Assembly: GCF_000756305.1 (NCBI RefSeq)
Contig: NZ_JRFE01000055.1
Span: 27,836 to 61,023, forward strand
Origin: Myxosarcina sp. GI1
Lineage (GTDB): Bacteria; Cyanobacteriota; Cyanobacteriia; Cyanobacteriales; Xenococcaceae
Direction: 5' to 3'
Length of the DNA: 33,188 nucleotides
Of the stretch, positions 1-8,143 are shown in pieces. Each line of letters opens with the position of its first letter. The first letter of the stretch is position 1. The notes below the pieces were generated by a model. The model made no database searches. It was not told the origin of the DNA and worked only from the letters and a program-made list of their open reading frames with translations. Both the position numbers and the translations under genes were made by a program.

Positions 1-749
1 GCCTCCGTTATTCCCTTGAATATAGCGTTGTTTAGTTTGTCTCTATTTAACAAACAAGGTGCAGTTTTAATAACTCGATCCAACAGAAAGGAAAAACCCA
101 TAAGAGGACTAGCACCTCTTTTTATCTGCCCCGATTCAAAACAGAGTCCCGTCCAATTGCGATCGCCTAGCATCAAAATTCCCAATCGCTGTTGTTTGAA
201 CCAATCTAGACCTTTTTCTGCAATCCTCGACACGGCTATACCACCTCCTTCTGGATAACAAAGAAAATCTTCTATCTTGACTCGGATTTTACGGCTGCGA
301 AATTCATATTCTGGAGTCAGTCTTTGTAACTCTCCCAACAAACGCTTTCGGTCTTTATATTCGTCCCAAGGCAATAACAATCCTAGTTGTATTTTGATTT
401 TTCTCCTTCTCGATACAAAATGCGTTTCTACTATTACTCCTATTGCTGCCAAAATTTTGTACAGTGCATTTTCATACTTGGGAACGCTTCTTCTATCGGT
501 CGGACAAAACTTTTCCGCCATCTGTCCTACTACTACTAAGCTGTTGCCATTTCTTATCCATGCTTGTTGTTCGGGTTGGGGAAATCCTATCCAATTAGAA
601 TGTTTGAGTTGATTCTCCATTCGCTCGGATGAAACTTCGTCTATTGCCGATGACATAAATAAAGAGTTTGTTTTCTCTGTCTGTGAGAGCGAATAAACTA
701 TTTTAGTCCCACTATTACCCGTATCGATACATATACAGCAATCGACCAT
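1..749 (-). CDS. parM: ParM/StbA-like actin-family plasmid segregation ATPase (N-terminal part, cut by window edge)
   Basis: The minus strand is open from an ATG at 749-747 to the window edge, giving 249 codons without a stop. Residues 8-16 read IDTGNSGTK, the phosphate-1 loop of actin-like ATPases. A later stretch (LMLGDRNWTGLCFESG, starting near residue 188) fits the second phosphate region. The family forms ATP-driven filaments that push plasmid copies apart, with a small DNA-binding adaptor on a centromere. Any adaptor gene would lie left of the window. A purine-rich GAAGAAAG lies directly before the ATG. The upstream DNA carries two matched inverted repeats that may be its operator or centromere. 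The actin-like fold is well supported; the segregation role is inferred from family and context. Confidence 0.72.
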   Translation of the reverse strand, partial: MVDCCICIDTGNSGTKIVYSLSQTEKTNSLFMSSAIDEVSSERMENQLKHSNWIGFPQPEQQAWIRNGNSLVVVGQMAEKFCPTDRRSVPKYENALYKILAAIGVIVETHFVSRRRKIKIQLGLLLPWDEYKDRKRLLGELQRLTPEYEFRSRKIRVKIEDFLCYPEGGGIAVSRIAEKGLDWFKQQRLGILMLGDRNWTGLCFESGQIKRGASPLMGFSFLLDRVIKTAPCLLNRDKLNNAIFKGITE

Positions 750-857
750 CTTTCTTCAACTAATAAATTTTTAGAAAAACATTAATCAAATATATTACGC
801 CTAGACTACCGATAAGTTCTCTAACTAAAATGTTTAATGTAGCCTAGAATACATTTA

Positions 858-892
858 TTTTTTCACTTCATATAACGTATAGAGTGAAAAAA
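858..892. promoter_or_regulatory. Inverted repeat TTTTTTCACT-N15-AGTGAAAAAA, candidate operator/centromere site 1
   Basis: Arms at 858-867 and 883-892 are perfect 10-bp complements separated by 15 nt. The spacer adds an ATA/TAT pairing. It lies 109-143 bp upstream of the parM-like start. The same core arms and spacer length recur at 986-1016, which favours a protein binding site over a chance hairpin. Confidence 0.5.
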
Positions 893-985
893 ATTGATTC
901 GCACTATTTTTTTATAACATATACCACTAATTTTTCTTCAAAATTAATGTATTTGATAATATTACACAGCAGTTTTTAGACAGTA

Positions 986-1016
986 TTTTCACTTTTTTTT
1001 AGCTATATAGTGAAAA
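986..1016. promoter_or_regulatory. Inverted repeat TTTTCACT-N15-AGTGAAAA, candidate operator/centromere site 2
   Basis: Arms at 986-993 and 1009-1016 repeat the core of the site at 858-892 with the identical 15-nt spacer. The spacer sequence is different. The two centres lie 126 bp apart, close to twelve helical turns, so both would face the same side of the DNA. Confidence 0.5.
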
Positions 1017-1163
1017 ATATATTACTTAGAAGATAAGACTATATCCATAGTGCCAAAAACTAACTATAATAGCTGCAACAATTATTGCTGCGCCTTTACA
1101 GGCTACACTGATAACTTCCTTCGGTCGTCGCACAGTACGCAAAAATTTTGCTCTAACCTAAAA

Positions 1164-1194
1164 TCTAAAAACATATTTAAACATAGTTTTTAGA
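1164..1194. repeat. Inverted repeat TCTAAAAAC-N13-GTTTTTAGA upstream of the relaxase gene
   Basis: Perfect 9-bp arms lie at 1164-1172 and 1186-1194. The right arm is part of the 13-nt direct repeat also found at 971-983. It could be a relaxase or accessory-protein site at oriT, or an operator. No run of T follows that would suggest a terminator. Confidence 0.35.
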
Positions 1195-1318
1195 CAGGTT
1201 TTGTAAAAAAAGTAGTTTTGTAAACTTGACTTTTAAATACTAAAAAATAATCCTAAATTGAGAATATTAATTCAGTTTATTGTTGAATTAATCGCGAAAT
1301 TATCTAAGTTACAAGTAG

Positions 1319-4300
1319 TTGCTAACCACTAAAGTAATTACTCCCAAACAGGGAGAATCTTACTATGCCCAGGAAAACTATTATTCGGCAGCAGAATCTG
1401 TCGCTAATTCTCAGTGGATGGGTAAGGGTGCGGTCAAACTCGGTCTGAAAGGTAAGATAAAACCCCAGAAGTTTAAGCAGTTACTCTACGGAGAACTACC
1501 CAACGGTACTCGCTTTAGAACCAGAAAAACCGAACGTCAAGGCTACAAAGAAAGAGCGGGACTCGACTGTACTTTTTCCGCACCCAAAAGCGTCAGCATC
1601 TTGGCTTTAGTAGCGGGGAGAAAAGAGCTAGAGCTAGCTCATAAACAGGCAGTTTTAGAAACTTTAGAAATTATCGAACGAGATTACGCTACTACTAGGG
1701 TTAGTAAGAATGGACGGGTAACGGTAGTCAATACCAATAACCTAGTAGTCGGACAGTTCCATCACGATACCAGTAGAGAATTAGACCCCCACCTACATAC
1801 TCACTGCGTCATTATCAACATGAGCCTATACAACAATAGGTGGTATAGCTTTCGTAACGATGATGTTTTAGCTCACAAAAAACTTTTGGGGGCAATCTAT
1901 CAAAATCAGCTAGCTCTAGCGGTAAAGAAACTCGGCTATGAAATCGAACCCTTAGCACACGGTCAGTTTGAGATTAAAGGGTTTAGCGAGGAACAGCTAC
2001 AGTCTCTATCGAAGCGGAGACAGCAGATAAAGTCGCAGCTAAAGAAAGAATCTACTTGGAAAGAAAGGGAACGAGTTTGGGATAGAACCCGCAAGCGCAA
2101 AGGAGAAGGTATTCCCAGAGAAGAATTACAGGATTATTGGCGTAAAGAACTAGCTGATGTCACCTATCCCCAACCTAATCAGGAAAAAAAGCGCGGTTTA
2201 CAGTCAAACCTCGAAGCTTCAAAATTGGTATCGGTAGATGTAAACCAAGCCGTTAGCGATGCTATCGAACACTGCGCGGAACGAAGCGTTGCCTTTAAGC
2301 CTCAAGCCATCCAGCAGTTTGTCTTTTCCGAGGTAGGCAAATACCAATACCGAGAATTGGAAACAGCGATCGCCACCAATAACGAACTGATTCATTTAGA
2401 CAAACAAGTAACCACCCAAACCGCCTTACTTAGAGAACTAGCTACCATCAAGCTTGTCGAACAAGGGAAAAATCAAGTTAAAGAGATTGCTACAGCAGAA
2501 GCAATAATTCGCTCTACAGCAGGTCTGACAGAGGGACAGAAAAACGCCGTTACCCTAGCTGCTACAACTAAAGACCGCTTTATCGCTTGGCAGGGCAAGG
2601 CAGGTGTGGGCAAAACCTATGCCCTCAATGAATTTAAAAAACTTGCCGAAGCTCAAGGATATAGCGTTAAAGGTTTTGCCCCTTCAGCTAAAGCCGCTCA
2701 AGTGCTATCGGCAGAAATGAATATCGAAACTACTACCGTCGCTCGTAAGCTGGTTTCTCAATCTCTGGCAGCAGAACAGTCACAGCAGCAAATTTGGATT
2801 GTCGATGAGGCAGGGTTGTTGGGTGCGAAAACTGCTTTAAAACTATTACAACAAGCAGCCAAAGAAAACGCCAGGGTATTACTGGTAGGCGATACCAGAC
2901 AGCTATCTTCTGTAGAGGCTGGCAATCCGTTTAAATCTTTACAGCAAGCGGGAATAGCTACCGCCTATCTCAACCAATCCCTACGACAGCGAGCTAGAGA
3001 TTTAAAACAGGCTGTCGATTTACTTTCAGAGGGACGAGTTACCCAAGGTATCGAGATTTTAGATGCCCGTCAACGCTTGTTAGAGATACCAGAGGCAACA
3101 GCTAGAGCCAGTCGCATCGCCCAAGACTATCTAAATTTGAGCGAGCGCGATCGCCAACAGACCCTTATCGTTGCGGGTACTCATCGAGAGCGAGAAGCAA
3201 TCGTAGACTGCATTCGTCAGGGACTCAAACAAGAAGGTAGTCTGGGTAAAGAGGTTACAGTCGAACGTCTCAAAGCAAAGAATCTAACTGAGATCCAAAA
3301 GCAGTACGCTTACTATTACCAAGCAGGTGATGTAGTTATTGCCTTTAGTAACTACAAAAGATGGGGACTGGAGAAAAACCAACAGTATCGAGTAAAGGCA
3401 GTAGAAAAAGATAGTTTGGTATTGGTAGATAGAGAAGGTAAAGAACAACGAGTATCACCTACCTGGTTTAAGCATAAAGAGGTCTATCGAGTCGAGGCTA
3501 CCGAGATTGCTGTAGGCGATCGCCTGCGGTGGGGTAAAAATGAGCGTCAGTTAAATCGTATCAACGGTACGGAGTTTGTCGTCACCAGCATTGACGGCAA
3601 CATTGCCACGATTGAAACCGATACGGGCAAGCAAGAACAAATAAATTTAGAAACCCCCCAACATTTAGAACACGCCTTAGTTAGCACCACCTATAGCAGT
3701 CAGGGAGCGACCGCCAATAGAGTATTAGTCAGTCTTACCGACGATCTGACCTCAAATCTAGAAAGCTTTTACGTCGCTGCTTCACGGGCTAAGTACTCCC
3801 TCCAGCTTTATGTCGAAAATCGCGCTCGATTTATCGAGAAAGCCAGTTTTAGTAGGGCGCAACTCAATCCCCTCGAACTGATTGGGGAGCATCGGCGACG
3901 GGTAGTTACAAAAACCCCTTTAGAAACAGCTAAATCAGATTTAAACCAAACATCAGAAACAAACTATGAGCCAAACCACCCCACCCAATCTAACCCTGAA
4001 AGAAATTCTTCAAGATGCCCTCGAACCAGTCGAGCAACGCCTGGAAATTATGAAGTCAAACCAGAACGACTTGAGAAACTTGCTGATGCAGTTAATCGAT
4101 TCGCTGACGAAACCAAAATCGAGTGGCTTGAAGGAAGTTTTAGAGAGCTTAAACGAAACCTTAATAAGCGTATCTTACCAACTGAAAGAGCAGCAAGCCT
4201 TAGAAACTCAATTAAACGACTCGATAGAACGCTTGCAGCATACCATCGAGAGCGACAGTGGCAAAGAAAATTAGCATCCGTTAGAGATTCTGTAGAACAT

Positions 4301-6385
4301 CAAACTCTGGCAGCCGATACCGAATTAATTAACGCCGTTACCAAACTAGACCGCGCTCTAGAAGCCAGGTTGCCCGAAATTGCTATTAACCTCCAGCAGC
4401 TTCAAGAGACGTTGGAGCGGTACGAGAAGCTACAGCAAGAGAAAATTGAGAATCGGTTCGACAATTTTGCCAAAGCAGTTACCGATATTTCCGAGCAAAA
4501 AGAATTAGAAGCAATAGCTCCTGCTTTCGTTCGATTAAATGCTCGACATGAAATCATCGGGCGGTCAGCAGGCTCTGGAGAGCCTCGACGTTTCTCCGAA
4601 ACGGCGGCACGCTCCAGCGTGCGAGGAAGCCTCGAAACTACGCCCGTTCAACAATATACTGCCCGAAATTCTCTAACGACAATCGAACACCTGCATTACA
4701 GCATTATTCGAGAACAAATCATGCAGAATTTAAACCGTGTAGATCTTGCTGAAAGTGAAGTAGTAAAATTAAAAGCCGAAAAGTTGAGCGAACAACTCCA
4801 ACAGCTAGATGTACAACCCAGAAAAAAACGCTACTTAGCAAGACAACTAGCCGATCTTCGTTCCTATACTCAACTTTCAACAGGACAGCGAGTAACTGTT
4901 AACACGAAACAAGGAACTATTACCGATCTAAAACTTTCACCAGGGGGAATGCCCGAAGCTTGGGTGAAATGGGACGATTATTCGGTTCCTATTTCAGAGC
5001 AACCAAGCAGACTACAAGTTTTAAGCCAACAGCAGATAAATAAACCAAAATTTGTAATACCGACTACGGCTAAAGCCAAACCAGAGGTTAGTAAGAGAAA
5101 AAGTGTCGGACGACCAATCAAAAAGACTGACACGCAGCGACAAAACGACGAGCGAGAACGTAGAGAATTAATCTCCAGAGCTAGAAATATGCTCCTAGAA
5201 GAAGTAGCTATAGATTTGGGATTGCAGTTAGACCGCTACGACAAGAAAAAGTACAGGAGCGACACTCATATTATCAGCATTGACGACCAAAAATTCTACG
5301 ATCATCTAGCTAGTGTAGGCAGTGGTGGCGCGATCGATCTCGTCATGCACGTTCGAGATTGCAATTTTAAACAAGCAGTAGAATGGCTAAACAACAGACA
5401 ATTGATTCCAGTACCCAACCATAAAGTAAACTCTGTTTCCAAGCAGCCTTCAATTCGTCCTCCTTTTAAACCACCAGCACCAGATACTACTAAATGGTCG
5501 GCAGTCAGAGATTATTTGATAGCTACCAGAGGATTACCCGAATCTTTAGTTACTGCTTTACACGAACGAGGTACGGTTTATGCCGATGAAAAACAAAATG
5601 CGGTTTTTATCAGAAAAGATTTAGATGGGAAGATAACTGGGGCTTCATTGCGAGGGACTTACCAGGATAGTAAATTTAAAGGGCTGGCTACGGGGACTCA
5701 AAGAGACAAAGGCTGGTTCTCTTTTAAAAAAGGTACAGGTGAACCACAACGGTTTGTGCTGACAGAATCTCCTATCGATGCGCTTTCTGCGGCAGCTATC
5801 TCTCAAAAACCAGAAACCACTTTATTTATATCGATTGATGGGGCTGGAGCAATACCCAAGCAGTTATTACTTCAACAGCTAGATAAAGGCAAGCAGGTTA
5901 TTGTCGCCTACGATAATGATGAGGTGGGAAACCAAATGGCACGACAAGTATTAGAAGAATTACCAGGAACTCAGCGGATTGCTCCTAGTGTCGGTAAAGA
6001 TTGGAACGAGCAGTTATTACTTCAATCTCAGAGTCAGCTAGAATCAACTAAGCAACTTTTTGAAACAGAATATCGAGGGTTTAGACAACAAGTCGAACGA
6101 AATCCTCAAATGTGTAATGCAGGAGATGAAAAGTTAGACACTGCTGTAGCTATGCTGGTAATTAAAGAGGCGGTTGAAAACAATGGCTCGGAACATTTAC
6201 TTAAAAGAGTCGGACAAGTTTTATCTCAAAGCGATCGCCTTAAAGAATGGAAACAGACAATGCCAGAAGCGGAGTATCGTTCTGTGGCTCAAAAATATAT
6301 CTCCCAGACGTACCAAAGAGCTAATCAAATAAGAGAGAGTATTCGCTCTGGCGAAAAAGAGCAAAAGTTTGAATTTGAGCGATAG
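1319..6385 (+). CDS. MobF-family conjugative relaxase-helicase with C-terminal TOPRIM module
   Basis: This 1688-aa protein would nick plasmid DNA at oriT and unwind the strand for conjugative transfer. The TrwC-type relaxase domain has tyrosine pairs at Y15/Y16 and Y21/Y22 and the metal-binding histidines H148/H149 plus H158, H160 and H162. A RecD-like helicase follows, with Walker A GKAGVGKT (426-433) and Walker B VDEAG (D496, E497). After a helical linker (about 850-1080) come a degenerate CHC2-like region (about 1300-1365) and a TOPRIM domain with E1483 and the DNDE acidic motif at D1532, suggesting a fused primase-like module. The start is TTG: an in-frame TAG lies immediately before it, so it cannot begin earlier, and no clear Shine-Dalgarno is visible. 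A palindromic element is inserted in frame at about residues 1080-1110. Confidence 0.88.
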   Translation: MLTTKVITPKQGESYYAQENYYSAAESVANSQWMGKGAVKLGLKGKIKPQKFKQLLYGELPNGTRFRTRKTERQGYKERAGLDCTFSAPKSVSILALVAGRKELELAHKQAVLETLEIIERDYATTRVSKNGRVTVVNTNNLVVGQFHHDTSRELDPHLHTHCVIINMSLYNNRWYSFRNDDVLAHKKLLGAIYQNQLALAVKKLGYEIEPLAHGQFEIKGFSEEQLQSLSKRRQQIKSQLKKESTWKERERVWDRTRKRKGEGIPREELQDYWRKELADVTYPQPNQEKKRGLQSNLEASKLVSVDVNQAVSDAIEHCAERSVAFKPQAIQQFVFSEVGKYQYRELETAIATNNELIHLDKQVTTQTALLRELATIKLVEQGKNQVKEIATAEAIIRSTAGLTEGQKNAVTLAATTKDRFIAWQGKAGVGKTYALNEFKKLAEAQGYSVKGFAPSAKAAQVLSAEMNIETTTVARKLVSQSLAAEQSQQQIWIVDEAGLLGAKTALKLLQQAAKENARVLLVGDTRQLSSVEAGNPFKSLQQAGIATAYLNQSLRQRARDLKQAVDLLSEGRVTQGIEILDARQRLLEIPEATARASRIAQDYLNLSERDRQQTLIVAGTHREREAIVDCIRQGLKQEGSLGKEVTVERLKAKNLTEIQKQYAYYYQAGDVVIAFSNYKRWGLEKNQQYRVKAVEKDSLVLVDREGKEQRVSPTWFKHKEVYRVEATEIAVGDRLRWGKNERQLNRINGTEFVVTSIDGNIATIETDTGKQEQINLETPQHLEHALVSTTYSSQGATANRVLVSLTDDLTSNLESFYVAASRAKYSLQLYVENRARFIEKASFSRAQLNPLELIGEHRRRVVTKTPLETAKSDLNQTSETNYEPNHPTQSNPERNSSRCPRTSRATPGNYEVKPERLEKLADAVNRFADETKIEWLEGSFRELKRNLNKRILPTERAASLRNSIKRLDRTLAAYHRERQWQRKLASVRDSVEHQTLAADTELINAVTKLDRALEARLPEIAINLQQLQETLERYEKLQQEKIENRFDNFAKAVTDISEQKELEAIAPAFVRLNARHEIIGRSAGSGEPRRFSETAARSSVRGSLETTPVQQYTARNSLTTIEHLHYSIIREQIMQNLNRVDLAESEVVKLKAEKLSEQLQQLDVQPRKKRYLARQLADLRSYTQLSTGQRVTVNTKQGTITDLKLSPGGMPEAWVKWDDYSVPISEQPSRLQVLSQQQINKPKFVIPTTAKAKPEVSKRKSVGRPIKKTDTQRQNDERERRELISRARNMLLEEVAIDLGLQLDRYDKKKYRSDTHIISIDDQKFYDHLASVGSGGAIDLVMHVRDCNFKQAVEWLNNRQLIPVPNHKVNSVSKQPSIRPPFKPPAPDTTKWSAVRDYLIATRGLPESLVTALHERGTVYADEKQNAVFIRKDLDGKITGASLRGTYQDSKFKGLATGTQRDKGWFSFKKGTGEPQRFVLTESPIDALSAAAISQKPETTLFISIDGAGAIPKQLLLQQLDKGKQVIVAYDNDEVGNQMARQVLEELPGTQRIAPSVGKDWNEQLLLQSQSQLESTKQLFETEYRGFRQQVERNPQMCNAGDEKLDTAVAMLVIKEAVENNGSEHLLKRVGQVLSQSDRLKEWKQTMPEAEYRSVAQKYISQTYQRANQIRESIRSGEKEQKFEFER
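3966..4274 (+). CDS. Possible overlapping gene nested in the relaxase (102 aa, helical, unknown function)
   Basis: The +1 frame opens with ATG at 3966 and closes with TAG at 4272-4274, wholly inside the relaxase gene. The product is rich in Leu, Glu, Gln and Ser with no Cys or Trp and reads like a soluble helical or coiled-coil protein. Its codons look normal for this DNA. In the relaxase frame the first part of the same stretch is a Pro/Arg/Ser/Asn-rich low-order linker. There is no clear Shine-Dalgarno. The precedent is mobB nested in mobA of RSF1010, a different relaxase family, so homology is not implied. It may be a chance open frame. Confidence 0.3.
   Translation: MSQTTPPNLTLKEILQDALEPVEQRLEIMKSNQNDLRNLLMQLIDSLTKPKSSGLKEVLESLNETLISVSYQLKEQQALETQLNDSIERLQHTIESDSGKEN
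4558..4646. repeat. In-frame multi-hairpin palindromic element inside the relaxase gene
   Basis: An outer stem CGGGCG/CGCCCG (4558-4563, 4641-4646) encloses four consecutive hairpins: AGGCTCT-GG-AGAGCCT (4570-4585), CGTTTC-TCC-GAAACG (4589-4603), GCACGCT-CC-AGCGTGC (4607-4622) and GAGG-AAG-CCTC (4623-4633). The patch is clearly more GC-rich than its surroundings. It keeps the relaxase frame open and encodes an Arg/Ser/Gly-rich segment unlike the flanking helical sequence. This is what a small interspersed palindromic element inserted in frame would look like. Confidence 0.7.
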
Positions 6386-6486
6386 TTCTGTCAGGCTGAT
6401 AGATTCTGTTGCAGAAAACGAACGGCAAAGATGAACTACACACTCCACTACGATACTTAAAAAATTGAAATTTATAATTCTCTATC

Positions 6487-6579
6487 ATGCACAAATATTT
6501 TGACTTTAAAGACCTAACGATAATTCTCTGCCTTGCTTTAGGAGGTTGTCAACAACCCACGCTTCATCCAATTGGATAG
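6487..6579 (+). pseudogene. N-terminal fragment of a small lipoprotein gene
   Basis: ATG at 6487 opens 30 codons ending in TAG at 6577-6579. The product has a hydrophobic stretch followed by LALGGC, a good lipobox, and then only nine residues, too short for a mature lipoprotein. It stops just before the start of the IscB-associated RNA, so it may be the 5' half of a gene interrupted by the IscB element. The 101 bp between the relaxase stop and this ORF shows nothing recognisable. Confidence 0.35.
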
Positions 6580-6788
6580 AATCGGAGCATGAAAATGCTT
6601 ATAGTTGACCAGTCTAAGTCTTTACTGACTACGTTATTGAGGCTATCACACCTATAAATGCGTCGAGCCAGTTTGTAGCTCTGTGGTCTGTTATTAAACG
6701 TTCGAGTTGGGTTTAGACAGTGTAGCAGACATAACAAACCTTAATAACCTTGACGAGGCTCACATTACCCGTTTTACGGAGAATTCAA
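6580..6788 (+). ncRNA. Candidate omega-RNA (HEARO-like) upstream of iscB
   Basis: IscB nucleases use an RNA encoded directly 5' of their gene, described earlier as HEARO RNA. This non-coding stretch has matching structure potential: AGCAT-GAAA-ATGCT (6586-6599); a long-range stem GACCA/TGGTC (6607-6611, 6684-6688) enclosing GGCT/AGCC (6641-6644, 6666-6669); and TGTTAT/ATAACA (6689-6694, 6731-6736) enclosing TAAAC/GTTTA (6696-6700, 6711-6715). In this class the guide is the DNA just upstream of the scaffold, so here it would fall near 6560-6590. The exact 5' boundary cannot be fixed. The 3' end reaches the iscB ribosome binding site. Confidence 0.55.
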
Positions 6789-8126
6789 ATGTCTAATTAT
6801 ATATTCGTAATTGACACCAACTTTCAACCCCTTAATCCCATACATCCAGCACGAGCTAGGAAATTGCTCAAAGCAGGAAAAGCTGCCATATACCGCAAGT
6901 ATCCTTTCACGCTTGTTCTCAAGAAGGCAGTAGAGCCAAAAGAGATAAAACAGTGTCAGCTAAAGCTCGATCCAGGCAGCAAAACTACAGGCATTGTCCT
7001 GCTTCAAAAGAATAAACTTATTTGGGCAGCAGAATTAACTCATAGAGGACAACGGATTAAAAACGCTCTAGAATCACGTCGCTCTTTCAGAAGGGGACGT
7101 AGAAATAGAAAAACTAGATACCGACAACCAAGGTTTCTCAACCGCAAACGCTCCGATGGATGGATAGCACCTAGTTTAAAACATCGCGTTCTTACTACTA
7201 TGACCTGGGTTAAAAGACTAATCAAACGCTGTCCGATTAAGTTCATTGCCGTAGAGTTAGTTCGCTTTGATACCCAAAAGTTACAGCAACCCGAAATTGA
7301 AGGAGCGCAATATCAACAAGGTACTCTCTATCAGTACGAAGTTAAAGAATATTTGCTGGAAAAATGGAGCAGAACTTGTGCTTATTGTGATGCTAAGAAC
7401 GTACCTTTAGAAGTCGAGCATATAGTTCCTAAAAGTCGAGGAGGCAGCAATCGAGTATCTAACTTGACTCTAGCCTGTGTACCGTGTAATCAGGCTAAAT
7501 CCAATAGAGATATTAAAGATTTTCTAGCAGATAAACCAGACTTACTCTCAAAAATACTCAAACAAGTCTTAGCTCCTTTAAAAGTGCGGAATGCACCGCC
7601 AGGCAAGCTCTTGAGTTCAACTCAAGAGAACCTGGCGGATGCTGCTGCGGTAAATTCAACTCGTTGGAAATTGTTTGAAGCCCTAAAAACTACTAATTTA
7701 CCCGTAACTACTGGCACAGGTGGACAAACGAAGTTTAACCGCACTCAACAAAACTTGCCCAAAACTCATTGGCTAGATGCGGCTAATGTTGGGGAAACTC
7801 CCCAACTGAAAATATTAACTAGTCAACCATTACTAATTACCGCTAAAGGTCACGGTATCAGGCAAAGAGCGATAACAGATAAATATGGGTTTTCCAAACG
7901 GCACCGAGGACGATTTAAGTTATCTCACGGATTCAAAACGGGAGATATCGTCAAGGCAAACATTCCCAAGGGAAAATATGCAGGACATTATAACGGGCTA
8001 AGGATTGCCATCAGAACCAAACCTACTTTTGCCCTCTCTCCCCAAAACGGAGGCAAACAGTTCGACGCGCACTGTAAGTATCTCATTAATATCCACAAAG
8101 CAGATGGCTATTCCTATTCATATTAA
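6789..8126 (+). CDS. iscB: IscB RNA-guided nuclease (OMEGA system, Cas9 ancestor family)
   Basis: The 445-aa product has the full IscB layout: PLNP (the PLMP motif, residues 14-17), RuvC-I with D61, an Arg-rich bridge helix (98-120), RuvC-II with E156, an HNH domain with zinc Cys pairs (C197/C200, C230/C233) and catalytic H211, and RuvC-III HWLD with H327 and D330. All expected catalytic residues are present, so it may be active in RNA-guided DNA cleavage. ATG at 6789 is chosen because GGAG lies about 8 nt upstream; an in-frame TTG at 6750 would place the start inside the RNA. Residues 266-283, between APLK and DAAAVN, are an extra 18 aa absent from typical IscB and match a DNA palindrome. 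No tnpA lies nearby. Confidence 0.9.
   Translation: MSNYIFVIDTNFQPLNPIHPARARKLLKAGKAAIYRKYPFTLVLKKAVEPKEIKQCQLKLDPGSKTTGIVLLQKNKLIWAAELTHRGQRIKNALESRRSFRRGRRNRKTRYRQPRFLNRKRSDGWIAPSLKHRVLTTMTWVKRLIKRCPIKFIAVELVRFDTQKLQQPEIEGAQYQQGTLYQYEVKEYLLEKWSRTCAYCDAKNVPLEVEHIVPKSRGGSNRVSNLTLACVPCNQAKSNRDIKDFLADKPDLLSKILKQVLAPLKVRNAPPGKLLSSTQENLADAAAVNSTRWKLFEALKTTNLPVTTGTGGQTKFNRTQQNLPKTHWLDAANVGETPQLKILTSQPLLITAKGHGIRQRAITDKYGFSKRHRGRFKLSHGFKTGDIVKANIPKGKYAGHYNGLRIAIRTKPTFALSPQNGGKQFDAHCKYLINIHKADGYSYSY
7593..7642. repeat. In-frame palindromic element inside iscB
   Basis: The outer stem CCGCCAGG/CCTGGCGG (7596-7603, 7631-7638) extends through GCA/TGC past one bulged base. It encloses CTCTTGAGTT-C-AACTCAAGAG (7608-7628). 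With flanks the extra sequence is 54 bp, exactly 18 codons, between two blocks conserved in the IscB family (APLK and DAAAVN). Confidence 0.7.
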
Positions 8127-8143
8127 AAAGTCGATTCCTCCGT

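Larger units (their letters stand above)
750..1318. other. Non-coding control region between parM and the relaxase gene
   Basis: This very AT-rich 569-bp stretch has no convincing gene. It holds two matched TTTTCACT/AGTGAAAA inverted repeats, a 13-nt direct repeat AGTTTTTAGACAG (971-983 and 1185-1197), a perfect palindrome GCAAAA-A-TTTTGC (1139-1151) and a near-palindrome around 1075-1091. A TTGACT at 1226-1231 could be a -35 box for the relaxase gene, but no good -10 follows at standard spacing. MobF oriTs usually lie beside the relaxase gene, so the more GC-rich patch at about 1085-1151 is a possible oriT. I cannot identify a nic site. Confidence 0.5.

Noticed and set aside
16-612. Plus-strand open frames at the left edge
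   Set aside because: The opposite strand carries a continuous ParM-like frame with a clear nucleotide-binding motif; the plus frames are shadows.
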